Below are positions 35,896-44,812 of a stretch of DNA of 64,000 nt, in pieces (the first letter of the stretch is position 1; the number at the start of each line of letters is the position of its first letter). The notes under the pieces were generated by a model. It searched no databases. It had not been told where the DNA came from and worked only from the letters and a program-made list of their open reading frames with translations. The stretch spans positions 4,092,001 through 4,156,000 of the forward strand of contig NZ_BAABED010000001.1 in NCBI RefSeq assembly GCF_039539965.1. Reading direction: 5' to 3'. The DNA is from Arthrobacter methylotrophus. Its GTDB lineage: Bacteria > Actinomycetota > Actinomycetes > Actinomycetales > Micrococcaceae. Position numbers and translations under genes: made by a program.

Positions 35896-36737
35896 TTGGT
35901 TCCCACCCCTGCTTCATTGAGAACTTTCGCGAACGCCCTCGCGGCGATGCCGAACGCCGTCGGGCCGGAGAAACCGCCCAGCCCATGGGCACCGGCCAGG
36001 TGCGGCTCGAGGCTCGCGAAACCGGTGTAGCCGTCGGCTTTCAGGGCCTCGACCGTCCGGAGTAGGTCGCCGTCACCTTCGCCCGCGGGGACCACCGTCG
36101 CGTCCGAGAACAGGGCGTCCTTCACTTGCAGGTACTCAAGGTGCGGGCGGAGCTTGGCGTAGGCGTCGTCGAAAGGCTTGACGCCCACCTGGACGAAATT
36201 GGCGGCATCCCAAGCCACTTTGAGCGCAGGAGAGGAGACTGTTTCGATGATATCAAGCACCCGTTCGGGGATGTCCCCGTAGATGTCCTTCTCGTTTTCG
36301 TGCAGAAGTACGACGCCGGACTCTTCCGCCACGTCCGCGAGGGCCCGCATGCGTTCGATCACCGCATCTCGGATACTCTCTACCGCAACGTCCTCGCCAT
36401 AGTAAAAGGAGAAGATCCGGATGTAGCGGGATTCCAGGACCTGCGCGGCGTTGACTGCGCGGCGCAACCGTTCCACCTCGTGCTCCACTGGAAGGGAAAC
36501 ATCCACTTTCCCGATCGGCGAGGCAATCGCGGAAACCTTCATCTCCGCGGCATCCAGCAAGGATTTCAACTCACGAAGCTGCGCGTCATCCAGATCCACG
36601 ATGTTGGTTCCCCAGGCGCTGCGGACTTCGATGTGCTTGGCTCCCAACGCCTGCATCACGGCAATCTGGATCTTAGGGTCGTCGTCGATCTCGTCGCCGA
36701 AGCCCGAGAGCTCCCATTCAACAGCTGGCGTGCCCAT
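35892..36737 (-). CDS. Sugar phosphate isomerase/epimerase-like TIM-barrel protein
   Basis: 281 residues of the xylose isomerase-like (AP endonuclease 2) TIM-barrel family. Likely metal ligands are in VVLLHENEKDIYGDIPERVL (Glu), KVAWDAANFVQVG (Asp), LEYLQVKDAL and FASLEPHLAG (Glu). Such proteins commonly act with Gfo/Idh/MocA enzymes on inositols or 3-keto sugars. It sits 3 bases after the permease gene and overlaps the dehydrogenase start. Confidence 0.9.
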   Translation of the reverse strand: MGTPAVEWELSGFGDEIDDDPKIQIAVMQALGAKHIEVRSAWGTNIVDLDDAQLRELKSLLDAAEMKVSAIASPIGKVDVSLPVEHEVERLRRAVNAAQVLESRYIRIFSFYYGEDVAVESIRDAVIERMRALADVAEESGVVLLHENEKDIYGDIPERVLDIIETVSSPALKVAWDAANFVQVGVKPFDDAYAKLRPHLEYLQVKDALFSDATVVPAGEGDGDLLRTVEALKADGYTGFASLEPHLAGAHGLGGFSGPTAFGIAARAFAKVLNEAGVGTK

Positions 36738-36740
36738 AAG

Positions 36741-37661
36741 CTACTTAACTCCTCCGGCGGTCAGGCCGCCCACTAGGTAACGCTGGAAAATCAGGTACAG
36801 GATGACCACCGGGGCAGCACACACGAGGGAAGCCGCCATCATCTGGCCGTAGAAGGGAATCGCGCCGCCTTCTTGCGCGGCACCGAAGAGCTGGAGCGCG
36901 ACGGCGGCCGTCTGGCTTTCGGGCCGCGTCATGACTGAGGCGAACAGGACGTCGTTCCAGCCGAGCAAGAAGGCGAAAATACCGGAAACGACGACGCCGG
37001 GCCAGCTCAGCGGGAGGATGATCCGCACCAGCACGCCCAGGTTGCTGGCGCCGTCGATCCTTGCTGCTTCCTCGAGTTCGCGCGGGAGGCCGCGCAGGTA
37101 GGTGACCATCACCCAGGTGGAGAACGGCATCGCGAACGTCAGGTAGGTCACGAACAGGCCCCACTGTGTCCCGATGACCTGGATGCCCAGGTAGCTGGCC
37201 GCCGAGGAGAACAGCACGAATACCGGCAGGACCATGAGGGTGCCGGGCACCGATTGCAGTGCCAGGAGCCCGCGAAGGATCGTCAGGCGGCCGCGGAACT
37301 GGTAGCGGACCAGGACGTAGGCGGTGGCAATGGACATCAGTGCGGAGACCACCGCAGTGGAACCGGCAACGAGCACGCTATTGGCCAGGCCCGTGGCCAA
37401 GCCGACGCTCGACCAGATCGTGGAGTAGTTCTCAAAGGAGAAGCTGGAGGGGAAGAACTCGCCCCGGGCCACCCCGATGTCCGAATTCACCGACGCCAGG
37501 AAGATGTAGAGCACCGGGATAAGTACCAGGGCACACAGCACCGTCAAGATGATGGCGAGCACGGGACCTGGCAAGAGCTTGGTGACTTCGTGCTGGCGTT
37601 TGGAGCCCGGGCGGAAGTTTTCGCTCGATCGGCGCCCGACGGCGGTAGTTGCGGTGCTCAC
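36741..37661 (-). CDS. Carbohydrate ABC transporter permease, MalG type
   Basis: 306 residues from GTG 37661 (GGAGG upstream), overlapping the preceding permease stop by four bases; the longer open frame is not used. Six membrane segments; permease motif ELEEAARIDGASNLGVLVRI. Works with the MalF-type partner in the importer served by the binding protein at 38666. Confidence 0.92.
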   Translation of the reverse strand: MSTATTAVGRRSSENFRPGSKRQHEVTKLLPGPVLAIILTVLCALVLIPVLYIFLASVNSDIGVARGEFFPSSFSFENYSTIWSSVGLATGLANSVLVAGSTAVVSALMSIATAYVLVRYQFRGRLTILRGLLALQSVPGTLMVLPVFVLFSSAASYLGIQVIGTQWGLFVTYLTFAMPFSTWVMVTYLRGLPRELEEAARIDGASNLGVLVRIILPLSWPGVVVSGIFAFLLGWNDVLFASVMTRPESQTAAVALQLFGAAQEGGAIPFYGQMMAASLVCAAPVVILYLIFQRYLVGGLTAGGVK

Positions 37662-38659
37662 TTTTTGCCTCCGGGGGTTTCGGCATCGTCGAGTTTGACG
37701 GCCCGCAGATAGACGAACAGGGGGATCGCGATCAGGATCAGTGAAATGAACGCCATGGCCGCGCTGAGTCCGAATCGGAAGCTCTGGAAGCTGGTGACGT
37801 AGGTGAGGATCGGGAGGAGCTCTACGTCGGACGGAGCCGGCACGCCGAACAGGACGAACGGCAAGGTGAAGTTGTTGATGTGGTGCAGCATGCCGATCAG
37901 GAACGCCAAGGCGAGCGGACCCTTGAGGTAAGGGAAGACCACGTAGCGCAGCTTGTTCCACCACAGCGCCCCGTCCAGGGCCGAAGCCTCGTGGACCTCA
38001 TGGTCCACGGACTGCAGGCCGGACAATGCCAGCAGGTAAACGAACGGCCATGATGCCCAGATCTGGACCAGGATCAGCGTCCAGTAGGACTGGGGCCCGT
38101 TGAGCCAAAGCCCGGGGTCGATACCCACCGAATGCAGCGCAGAGTCGATCACGCTGCCCGGCTGGAACATGGTCCGCCACACCGTGGCCACCACGAAAGA
38201 CGGAAGCACGTAGGGGATGAGGAAGATGGAACGGATGACCGCGCGGCCCTTGAACGCGTTCTGGGTCGCAACGGCGCCGGCAATGCCTAGCGGGATGGTG
38301 ACCACCATGGCGAGCAGCGAGTAGCTGACGCTGAGCCAGATGGAGTGCAGCAAAGGCGACGCGGTCAGTGCTTCGACGAAGTTCTGTACCCCGATGAACG
38401 GAGCGCTGACCCACTGGCGCAGCGAATACTGGTCCAGGTCCAGTCCCGACATGAAGATGCCGAGCAGTAGCGGCACCACGATGATGATCACCATCAGCAG
38501 GCCGCCTGGAATCAGCATCCACAAGGGACGGTTGCGCTCGCTCAGCCCCTTGCGGCGCCGAGGCGTTTCATCCGGCGACTGCGGGCCCGGCCTGGCAGCA
38601 CGGGACGAATTGCGGCGCGTGTGCTTGCCCGCAGTCAATGAATCGGTGGACATGTCCAT
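37658..38659 (-). CDS. Carbohydrate ABC transporter permease, MalF type
   Basis: 333 residues. Long basic N-terminal tail (TRRNSSRAARPGPQ, then TPRRRKGLSERNRPLWML), then six membrane segments. The permease motif reads EVHEASALDGALWWNKLRYV. Start ATG 38659 or 38653, seven to thirteen bases after the binding-protein stop. Part of the LacI-controlled sugar operon. Confidence 0.92.
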   Translation of the reverse strand: MDMSTDSLTAGKHTRRNSSRAARPGPQSPDETPRRRKGLSERNRPLWMLIPGGLLMVIIIVVPLLLGIFMSGLDLDQYSLRQWVSAPFIGVQNFVEALTASPLLHSIWLSVSYSLLAMVVTIPLGIAGAVATQNAFKGRAVIRSIFLIPYVLPSFVVATVWRTMFQPGSVIDSALHSVGIDPGLWLNGPQSYWTLILVQIWASWPFVYLLALSGLQSVDHEVHEASALDGALWWNKLRYVVFPYLKGPLALAFLIGMLHHINNFTLPFVLFGVPAPSDVELLPILTYVTSFQSFRFGLSAAMAFISLILIAIPLFVYLRAVKLDDAETPGGKK

Positions 38660-38665
38660 TCCTGC

Positions 38666-40021
38666 TTACTTCGAAGCCCGGTCAAGTGATGCCTGGCCTT
38701 TGGTTTGTGCATCTTTGAGGCGAGCCTGCAGGGTCGAGTCGTCCACGGAGCCTTTGGAGAGGTCAGGGATCGATTGGACTACGACGTTGACGAGGGCCAG
38801 CTGAATGTCGCCCCAAGCGCCGGTGAAGGGAGTCGCCTTGGACTTGGCAGCAGTATCGGCAACCGGTTGGAGCGTCGGATCAGTCAGGGCCTTCAGTGCC
38901 TCCGCGTTGGCAGGCAGATCGCCGAAGATCTTCTGGTAGTTCAACTGCTCGTCCTTGGACGTGATGAGGTTGACGTAGGCGAAGGCCAGGTCCTTTTGCT
39001 TCGAGTAATCGGCAACAACCACGTTGTCACCGGACAGGATGCTGGCCGCATTCGCGGCATCGCCCTGGGGAGAGGTCTGGCCCGGGGCCGCCGTCGGCAT
39101 GGTTGCGTAGGCATACTTACCAGCAACGGCGGACTTCTCGAGCGTCGGGACGGAACTTGAGGTCGTCATCATCAGATATCCGGCCTTGCCTGAGGCAAAG
39201 GCCGCAAGGGCGTTGCTGTTGCTCCAGCCCACTGAGGCCGGATCGACAACTTTGTCCTTGGTGAGCCATCCGAAGTAGGTTTCGTAGGCCTTCTTGACTG
39301 TCGGATCGTCGAGCTTAAGCGTCTTGCCGTCCACCAGCGGGTTGCCTGCCTGAACGGACATGGCCCAGATGAATTTCCACGGATCAAAGTTGTCCTTATA
39401 CCCCGTGGCCAGGCCAAAGGTTCCGGTGGTCGGGTTGGTCATCTTCTTGGCCTGGGCTTCGAGTTCGTCCCAGCTGGTGGCAGGCTTGTCGATCCCGGCG
39501 GCCTTCAGCAGGTCCTTGTTGTAGGCCATGACGAACGGGCGGCTGACAAAGGGAATGCCCGCTTGGTGCTGCGCGTCGGGGCCGGAGATGCCCAAGGCCG
39601 CTGGATTGAAACGGTCCTTTCCACCCACCTTCTTCCAGTCGTCATCGGACAAGGTCACAAAGGCCTTCGTTGCATAGGCCGTGGGCGTGAAGGTGGTACC
39701 TAGGCTGTAGACATCCGGACCCTGGCCCGACACCACAGAGGTCTGGATCCGCGTGAGTTCGTCATTTCCCGATGCGAAAGTTTCGAATTCGACGTCGGCG
39801 CCCGTCTGTGCCTTGAACTTGGCGGCAATGTCGGTAAACCACTGCTTTTGCTGTGCCGGATAGTTTGCGTTGGAGTTAACCAGGACGCTGAGCTTCTTGC
39901 CCTTACCATCAACGGGTCCAGCGCTCCCCCCTGAGCTGCTGCCCCCGCCTCCGCATGCGGTCAAGGCGAGGGCCGCCGTTACTGCAACAGCGGCGAATTT
40001 GGCGGACGATGCAAACTTCAT
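38666..40021 (-). CDS. Extracellular sugar-binding lipoprotein
   Basis: 451 residues from ATG 40021 (GGGAGGAAAAC upstream). The signal peptide ends in lipobox LTAC, giving lipidation at about residue 23, followed by a Gly/Ser linker. The rest is a family 1 solute-binding protein (WFTDIAAKFKAQTGADVEFE, ATSWDELEAQAKKMTNPTTG). The sugar is not identifiable. It is the first gene of a five-gene operon with two permeases, an isomerase-like protein and a dehydrogenase, suggesting import and oxidation of one sugar or polyol. Confidence 0.93.
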   Translation of the reverse strand: MKFASSAKFAAVAVTAALALTACGGGGSSSGGSAGPVDGKGKKLSVLVNSNANYPAQQKQWFTDIAAKFKAQTGADVEFETFASGNDELTRIQTSVVSGQGPDVYSLGTTFTPTAYATKAFVTLSDDDWKKVGGKDRFNPAALGISGPDAQHQAGIPFVSRPFVMAYNKDLLKAAGIDKPATSWDELEAQAKKMTNPTTGTFGLATGYKDNFDPWKFIWAMSVQAGNPLVDGKTLKLDDPTVKKAYETYFGWLTKDKVVDPASVGWSNSNALAAFASGKAGYLMMTTSSSVPTLEKSAVAGKYAYATMPTAAPGQTSPQGDAANAASILSGDNVVVADYSKQKDLAFAYVNLITSKDEQLNYQKIFGDLPANAEALKALTDPTLQPVADTAAKSKATPFTGAWGDIQLALVNVVVQSIPDLSKGSVDDSTLQARLKDAQTKGQASLDRASK

Positions 40022-40088
40022 TGTTTTCCTCCCTGGAAACCCGATGACCTCAATGGCGTGGTGCGCGTCACATCGGGCGATTGCTCCG

Positions 40089-40117
40089 AGTCTAGGCACG
40101 GCCAACTGGGATGACAA
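40089..40117 (-). promoter_or_regulatory. Promoter of the sugar-import operon
   Basis: On the minus strand: -35 TTGTCA (40117-40112) and -10 TAGACT (40094-40089), separated by exactly 17 bases. About 70 bases before the binding-protein start. The -35 is inside the operator below. Confidence 0.65.
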
Positions 40118-40138
40118 GCGATTGCCAAAAATTGTCAT
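40112..40138. promoter_or_regulatory. LacI-type operator candidate
   Basis: TGACAAGCGATTGCCA (40112-40127) is a near-palindrome with the central CG usual for LacI-family sites. Partly overlapping it, ATGACAA (40111-40117) and TTGTCAT (40132-40138) form a wider inverted repeat. It covers the -35 of the operon and lies 69 bases before the divergent LacI gene, so it could repress both. Confidence 0.6.
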
Positions 40139-40206
40139 CGGTGCTGCAATTGTGGGACAGGTCACTCATTGTTGAGCGGCTGCGGCAGATGAGGAATACC
40201 CAGATC

Positions 40207-41229
40207 ATGGCAGAACTCCAGCTCCAGTCACCGGGCAGGCAGCCCACCATCCGCGACGTCGCGGAGCTCGCAGGAGTGGCCACGTCCACTGTTTCGCGCG
40301 CTCTGTCCAATCCACTGAGGGTGAACCATGTGACGCGCGAACGGATCGAAGAAGCAGCCGCGCAATTGAACTACGTGCCAAGTTCCCAGGCCCGCGGACT
40401 CAGCTCCGGACGCACACAGACGGTCGCAGTCCTCGTCCCGGACATCACCAACCCGTTCTACTTCGACATCATTCGCGGAGCCCAGCACCAACTGAAGGCC
40501 GCGGGCTACACACAATTGCTGGTGGACACCGAGGAATCGGCCGAAATGGAGGCCGATGCCCTGCAGAAGATGCGCCGCTCGGCCGACGGTTTCATCCTTG
40601 CCGCGTCCCGGCTGACGGACGCCCAACTTACCGAAGCAGCGGCACAACAACCCTTGGTCACGATCAATCGGGCCCCAGCCATTGCACCCACCGTGGTGAT
40701 CGACACGCCGTCGGCCATCATCCAGGCACTTGAGCACCTGGTCTCTCTTGGCCACTCCCGGATCTGTTTCGTTGGAGGCCCGTCCACGTCTTGGTCCAAC
40801 GCCAAGCGGTGGAAGGCGTTCCAGGACGAGACCGTAGAGCGGAAATTGACCACTTTCAGCGTGGGGCCATTCGCACCCAAGACGACGTCAGGCGCAGCTG
40901 CTGCCGACGCAGCAGCGCACACGGGAGCCACGGCATGCATTGTCTTCAATGACCTGTTGGCGATCGGCATGCTCCAACGGCTGCGCGAACGTGGTATCCG
41001 GGTGCCCGAAGACATGAGCATTGTTGGTTGCGACGATATTTTCGGAGCGGATTTCTGCAACCCGCCACTGACCACCATGGCATCGCCCATTGAGCAGGCC
41101 GGGCGAGTGGCCGTCTCCATGCTCCTTTCCCGGCTGAATCCCCAGTACGGCGGAACCAGCCGGAGCCTGGCCGTCATGCCCACGCACCTCACGGTCCGGG
41201 CGTCGACGGGAGTCGCCCCCGCCCATTAA
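40207..41229 (+). CDS. LacI-family transcriptional regulator
   Basis: 340 residues from ATG 40207. HTH plus hinge: TIRDVAELAGVATSTVSRAL followed by NPLRVNHVTRERI. The sugar-binding core starts QTVAVLVPDITNPFYFDIIR and includes the dimer segment SIVGCDDIFGADFCNPPLTT. It is divergent from the binding-protein operon and should repress it until the sugar or a metabolite is bound. No strong ribosome site precedes the ATG; a start at 40111 in frame is less likely. Confidence 0.93.
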   Translation: MAELQLQSPGRQPTIRDVAELAGVATSTVSRALSNPLRVNHVTRERIEEAAAQLNYVPSSQARGLSSGRTQTVAVLVPDITNPFYFDIIRGAQHQLKAAGYTQLLVDTEESAEMEADALQKMRRSADGFILAASRLTDAQLTEAAAQQPLVTINRAPAIAPTVVIDTPSAIIQALEHLVSLGHSRICFVGGPSTSWSNAKRWKAFQDETVERKLTTFSVGPFAPKTTSGAAAADAAAHTGATACIVFNDLLAIGMLQRLRERGIRVPEDMSIVGCDDIFGADFCNPPLTTMASPIEQAGRVAVSMLLSRLNPQYGGTSRSLAVMPTHLTVRASTGVAPAH

Positions 41230-41239
41230 GAGGCCCGCC

Positions 41240-41305
41240 CCCAACTAGCTCGCATTTGTTGTCGTTATGAGGCCTCAGAACGACAACAAATGCGAGCTAG
41301 TTGGG
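41240..41305. repeat. 66-bp palindromic repeat, copy C (perfect)
   Basis: 27-bp arms (41240-41266 and 41279-41305) are perfectly complementary around the loop ATGAGGCCTCAG, itself containing GAGGCCTC. Ends are CCCAACT and AGTTGGG. It starts 10 bases after the LacI stop, between two plus-strand genes. Confidence 0.95.
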
Positions 41306-41332
41306 GTGGGGAGGACGCGCGCGGCGAGGCAC

Positions 41333-41347
41333 AACACTCGGAGTGTT
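41333..41347. promoter_or_regulatory. Palindrome upstream of nadE
   Basis: AACACTCGGAGTGTT, perfect 6-bp arms around CGG, 34 bases before the nadE start. Possible regulator site; I cannot assign a known NAD regulator to it. Confidence 0.4.
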
Positions 41348-41380
41348 CACCGAACGTCAATTTTTACTAGTGTTGGGGAC

Positions 41381-42202
41381 ATGCGCACACTCCAGGCCAC
41401 GATCATTGCGGAAATGGGCGTCCAGCCCCGGATCGACCCTGCCGGGGAGGTTCGCAAACGCGTCACGTTCCTGAAGGAATATCTCAAGGCCACGCAGACC
41501 AAGGGCTTCGTCCTCGGCATTTCCGGCGGACTGGATTCTTCCCTGGCCGGGCGGCTCGCGCAGTTGGCCGTCCAGGAGCTTGAGGCAGAGGGCGTCGACG
41601 CAAACTTCGTCGCCGTTCGCCTGCCGTACGGCACGCAGCACGATGAGGACGACGCCCAGGCTGCCCTGGATTTCATTCAGGCCAAGACCGAATGGACGTT
41701 CAACATCTCGCGCGCCGTGGATGGCTTCGAGGACGAGTTCGAAAAGACCACCGGCGCACGAATCTCGGATTTCCATAAGGGCAACACGAAGGCCCGGGCC
41801 CGCATGACCGCCCAGTACGCCCTGGCCGGCGAGTACAACTACCTGGTGATCGGCACGGACCACGGAGCCGAATCCGTGACCGGGTTCTTCACAAAGTTCG
41901 GCGACGGTGGCGCGGACATCTTGCCGCTCTTCGGCCTTAACAAGCGGCAGAACCGTGCACTCCTCGCGGAGCTGGGCGCTCCGGCGCGGGTTTGGGAGAA
42001 GATTCCGACGGCGGACCTCTTGGACGGTAAGCCCGGGCGCACCGACGAGGACGAACTTGGTGTCAGCTACGAGCAAATCGACGATTACCTTGAAGGCCGG
42101 GAGGTCTCCGACGAGGTGGCAGAGGCCATCGAGCAGAAATACCTGCGTACCAAGCACAAGCGCACTGTTCCAGTCACGATTTTCGACACGTGGTGGAAGT
42201 AG
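41381..42202 (+). CDS. nadE: Ammonia-dependent NAD+ synthetase
   Basis: 273 residues from ATG 41381 (only GGGG upstream). It amidates deamido-NAD with ATP and ammonia in the last step of NAD synthesis. The ATP-pyrophosphatase loop is [39 protein letters not shown] and [19 protein letters not shown] follow. There is no glutaminase domain, so it uses free ammonia. Length matches E. coli NadE. A terminator follows at 42252. Confidence 0.97.
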   Translation: MRTLQATIIAEMGVQPRIDPAGEVRKRVTFLKEYLKATQTKGFVLGISGGLDSSLAGRLAQLAVQELEAEGVDANFVAVRLPYGTQHDEDDAQAALDFIQAKTEWTFNISRAVDGFEDEFEKTTGARISDFHKGNTKARARMTAQYALAGEYNYLVIGTDHGAESVTGFFTKFGDGGADILPLFGLNKRQNRALLAELGAPARVWEKIPTADLLDGKPGRTDEDELGVSYEQIDDYLEGREVSDEVAEAIEQKYLRTKHKRTVPVTIFDTWWK

Positions 42203-42251
42203 CAGTCGCCTGAACCGGGGCGCCGTCACGCTGAGCGACTTTTTGGAGCGT

Positions 42252-42294
42252 ACGACGGCGGCCTGCCGCGCCGTGGCGGGGCCTCCGCCGTCGT
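42252..42294 (+). terminator. nadE terminator
   Basis: Stem ACGACGGCGG (42252-42261) with CCGCCGTCGT (42285-42294), perfect 10 bp, 49 bases after the nadE stop. Confidence 0.8.
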
Positions 42295-42442
42295 GATCCC
42301 GCAAAAGTGTGCCCGGCGTGACGCGACGCTACAGACGCCCCTAGCCTCTTCCAAACCCTTGGATGTCCTAGTATATTGCAGGTGAAGCGGATCACACGGC
42401 CAGTCCGCACTGATCTGATCCACGCAGGGCGAAAGGCAGACA

Positions 42443-44191
42443 ATGACAGTCACCGACGACTTCCGCGCAGCCCGCGACCGGCTCCTGGAGTTACGCACCG
42501 ACTACTCCCAGGCGCACAGGGAGTTCCAGTGGCCCCGCTTCCCCGAGTTCAACTTTGCCATCGACTGGTTCGACCAAACCGCAGCCAACCCCGCCACGGC
42601 CGATAACCCCGCGTTGGTCATCGTCGAGCAGGATGGCAGTTCCACCCGCCGCAGCTTCGCCGAACTCTCGGCACGGTCCTCGCAGATTGCCAACTGGCTC
42701 CGCACGAAAGGCGTCCACCGCGGCGACCGCATGATCATCATGCTTGGCAACCAGGTGGAGCTGTGGGAACTCATGCTCGCCGGGATCAAACTGGGTCTGG
42801 TCCTGATCCCCACCACAACACTCATGGGCCCGCGCGACATCGCGGATCGCGTGGAGCGCGGCGGCGCCCGCTGGGCCGCCGTCGGGAGCGCCAACATCGC
42901 CAAATTCGCCGAGGTGCCGGGCGACTATACGCTCATTGAAGTGCGCGACGGCGGCCCTGCCGCCGGTCACGAAACCACCGGCGGAGAGCACACGACTGCC
43001 CTCCAATACACCGAAGCAGATTCCGCCGGGACCGAATTCGTCCCGGATTCTCCCACGCTTGCCGATGAGACCATGCTCCTCTACTTCACCTCGGGCACCA
43101 CGTCGCGCGCGAAGCTAGTGGAGCACACCCACACCTCGTACCCGGTGGGACACCTATCCACCATGTATTGGATCGGCCTGGAACCCGGGGATGTCCACCT
43201 CAATGTGGCCTCGCCCGGCTGGGCTAAGCACGCGTGGTCCAACGTTTTTACTCCGTGGATCGCCGAGGCCTGTGTGTTCGTCTACAACTACGAGCGCTTC
43301 GACGCGAAGGCCCTCATGGAACAGATGGAGCGCGAAAAGGTCACGAGTTTCTGCGCCCCGCCCACCGTATGGCGCATGCTGATCCAAGCAGATCTCACCT
43401 TGCTGAAGACCCCGCCCACCAAGGTGGTTTCGGCAGGGGAACCGCTCAACGCCGAGGTCATCGGGCAGGTAGAGAGGGCCTGGGGCCAGACCATCCGCGA
43501 CGGTTTTGGGCAGACGGAATCAACCGTCCAGGTTGCGAATACTCCTGGGCAGCCGGTCAAGACCGGCTCCATGGGACGGCCGCTGCCCGGTTACGACGTC
43601 GTGCTTGTTGACCCTGCCACGGGTGAAGAGGCCGACGACGGCGAGCTGTGCTTGCGCTTGGATCCTCGCCCCGTGGGACTCATGAAGTCCTACTTCGGCG
43701 ATCCTGACAAAACGGCCGAGGCCTTCCGCGACGGCTTCTACCACACGGGCGACATGGCGAGCCGGGACCAAAGCGGCGTCATCACTTATGTGGGTCGCGG
43801 GGACGATGTCTTCAAGTCCTCCGACTACAGATTGTCCCCTTTCGAACTCGAAAGCGTCCTGATCGAACACCCCGCCGTGGCGGAAGCCGCCGTCGTACCC
43901 TCTCCGGACCCGGTCAAACTTTCGGTGCCTAAGGCATTCGTGGTGCTGGCCAGTGGACATGTCCCCTCGCCCGAGCTTGCCGAGGACATCCTGCGCTATT
44001 GCCGGAACAATCTGGCCCCGTTCAAGCGCATCCGCCGGATCGAATTCCGCGAGCTGCCCAAGACCATCTCGGGTAAGATCCGCCGCGTGGAGCTTCGTGC
44101 GAGCGAGGAGATCCGGCATGGCGGAGGCGTGGTGCCGGAAGGGACCGGGATTGAGTACTCCGAATCCGACTTCCCGAGTCTGAAAGAATAG
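42443..44191 (+). CDS. Acyl-CoA synthetase, AMP-forming (medium-chain type)
   Basis: 582 residues of the ANL superfamily. Adenylate loop LYFTSGTTSRAKLVEHTH (P-loop position), VVSAGEPLNAEVI, DGFGQTESTV and YHTGDMASRDQSGVITYVGR with the hinge Asp, then KTISGKIRRVELR with the catalytic Lys. The long N-terminal domain (FNFAIDWFDQTAANP) is like acetyl-CoA and medium-chain acyl-CoA synthetases. It activates a carboxylic acid to its CoA thioester. A MarR regulator follows after about 30 bases and may control it. Confidence 0.93.
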   Translation: MTVTDDFRAARDRLLELRTDYSQAHREFQWPRFPEFNFAIDWFDQTAANPATADNPALVIVEQDGSSTRRSFAELSARSSQIANWLRTKGVHRGDRMIIMLGNQVELWELMLAGIKLGLVLIPTTTLMGPRDIADRVERGGARWAAVGSANIAKFAEVPGDYTLIEVRDGGPAAGHETTGGEHTTALQYTEADSAGTEFVPDSPTLADETMLLYFTSGTTSRAKLVEHTHTSYPVGHLSTMYWIGLEPGDVHLNVASPGWAKHAWSNVFTPWIAEACVFVYNYERFDAKALMEQMEREKVTSFCAPPTVWRMLIQADLTLLKTPPTKVVSAGEPLNAEVIGQVERAWGQTIRDGFGQTESTVQVANTPGQPVKTGSMGRPLPGYDVVLVDPATGEEADDGELCLRLDPRPVGLMKSYFGDPDKTAEAFRDGFYHTGDMASRDQSGVITYVGRGDDVFKSSDYRLSPFELESVLIEHPAVAEAAVVPSPDPVKLSVPKAFVVLASGHVPSPELAEDILRYCRNNLAPFKRIRRIEFRELPKTISGKIRRVELRASEEIRHGGGVVPEGTGIEYSESDFPSLKE

Positions 44192-44220
44192 GCAGCCACC
44201 AACCAATGTCAGGAGGCACC

Positions 44221-44727
44221 GTGGGCAGCCCGCTCCCCCGTGACCCCATCGCCGATGCCCAGCGAAACTGGGAACGCCACGGCTGGGGCGAAGTCGCCGC
44301 GCCCATGGCGGCCATCACCGCGATCATGCGCACCCAGCAGATCCTGCTGGCCCGGATCGAGGGCGTGTTGAAGCCGTTCGGCCTGACGTTTGCCCGTTAC
44401 GAGCTCTTGGCGCTGCTCAGCTTCGCCCGTAGCGGGGCGCTGCCCATGAACAAAGCCAGCGCGCTGCTCCAGGTGCATCCGACGTCGGTGACCAACGCCG
44501 TGGACCGCCTCGAAAAGGCTGCCTTGGTGGTGCGCTCCCCGCACCCCACCGACGGGCGCACCACGCTGATCGAGCTCACCTCGGAGGGGCGCACCCTCGC
44601 GAAGCGCGCGACGACGGCGCTCAACACCGAAGTGTTCGGCCAGTCCGGATTCGGTGACGAAGACGTCGAGCACCTCATCCGCGTCCTGGGAGACTTCCGC
44701 AAGGCGGCCGGAGACTTCACCGACTGA
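44221..44727 (+). CDS. MarR-family transcriptional regulator
   Basis: 168 residues from GTG 44221, chosen for the strong AGGAGG four bases upstream; an ATG at 44206 lacks one. The winged helix includes MNKASALLQVHPTSVTNAVD followed by RLEKAALVVRSPHPTDGRTT, typical of MarR. Located just after the acyl-CoA synthetase on the same strand, it probably senses an acid or acyl-CoA and regulates that gene. Confidence 0.92.
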   Translation: MGSPLPRDPIADAQRNWERHGWGEVAAPMAAITAIMRTQQILLARIEGVLKPFGLTFARYELLALLSFARSGALPMNKASALLQVHPTSVTNAVDRLEKAALVVRSPHPTDGRTTLIELTSEGRTLAKRATTALNTEVFGQSGFGDEDVEHLIRVLGDFRKAAGDFTD

Positions 44728-44769
44728 TCCCCACGGCCCCTCCCGCTTCACGCATTGTCCATATTTCGA

Positions 44770-44781
44770 GATATACATATC
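44770..44781. promoter_or_regulatory. A/T-rich palindrome before the rhodanese gene
   Basis: GATATACATATC, inside a short A/T-rich stretch (44759-44790) that stands out from the GC-rich surroundings. Probably part of the rhodanese promoter or a regulator site. Confidence 0.4.
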
Positions 44782-44812
44782 AAATAATGAGACCGTGCGT
44801 AGCATTGGGGCC

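Noticed and set aside
41357..42304. Minus-strand frame opposite nadE
   Set aside because: Antisense shadow; nadE on the plus strand has full family motifs.
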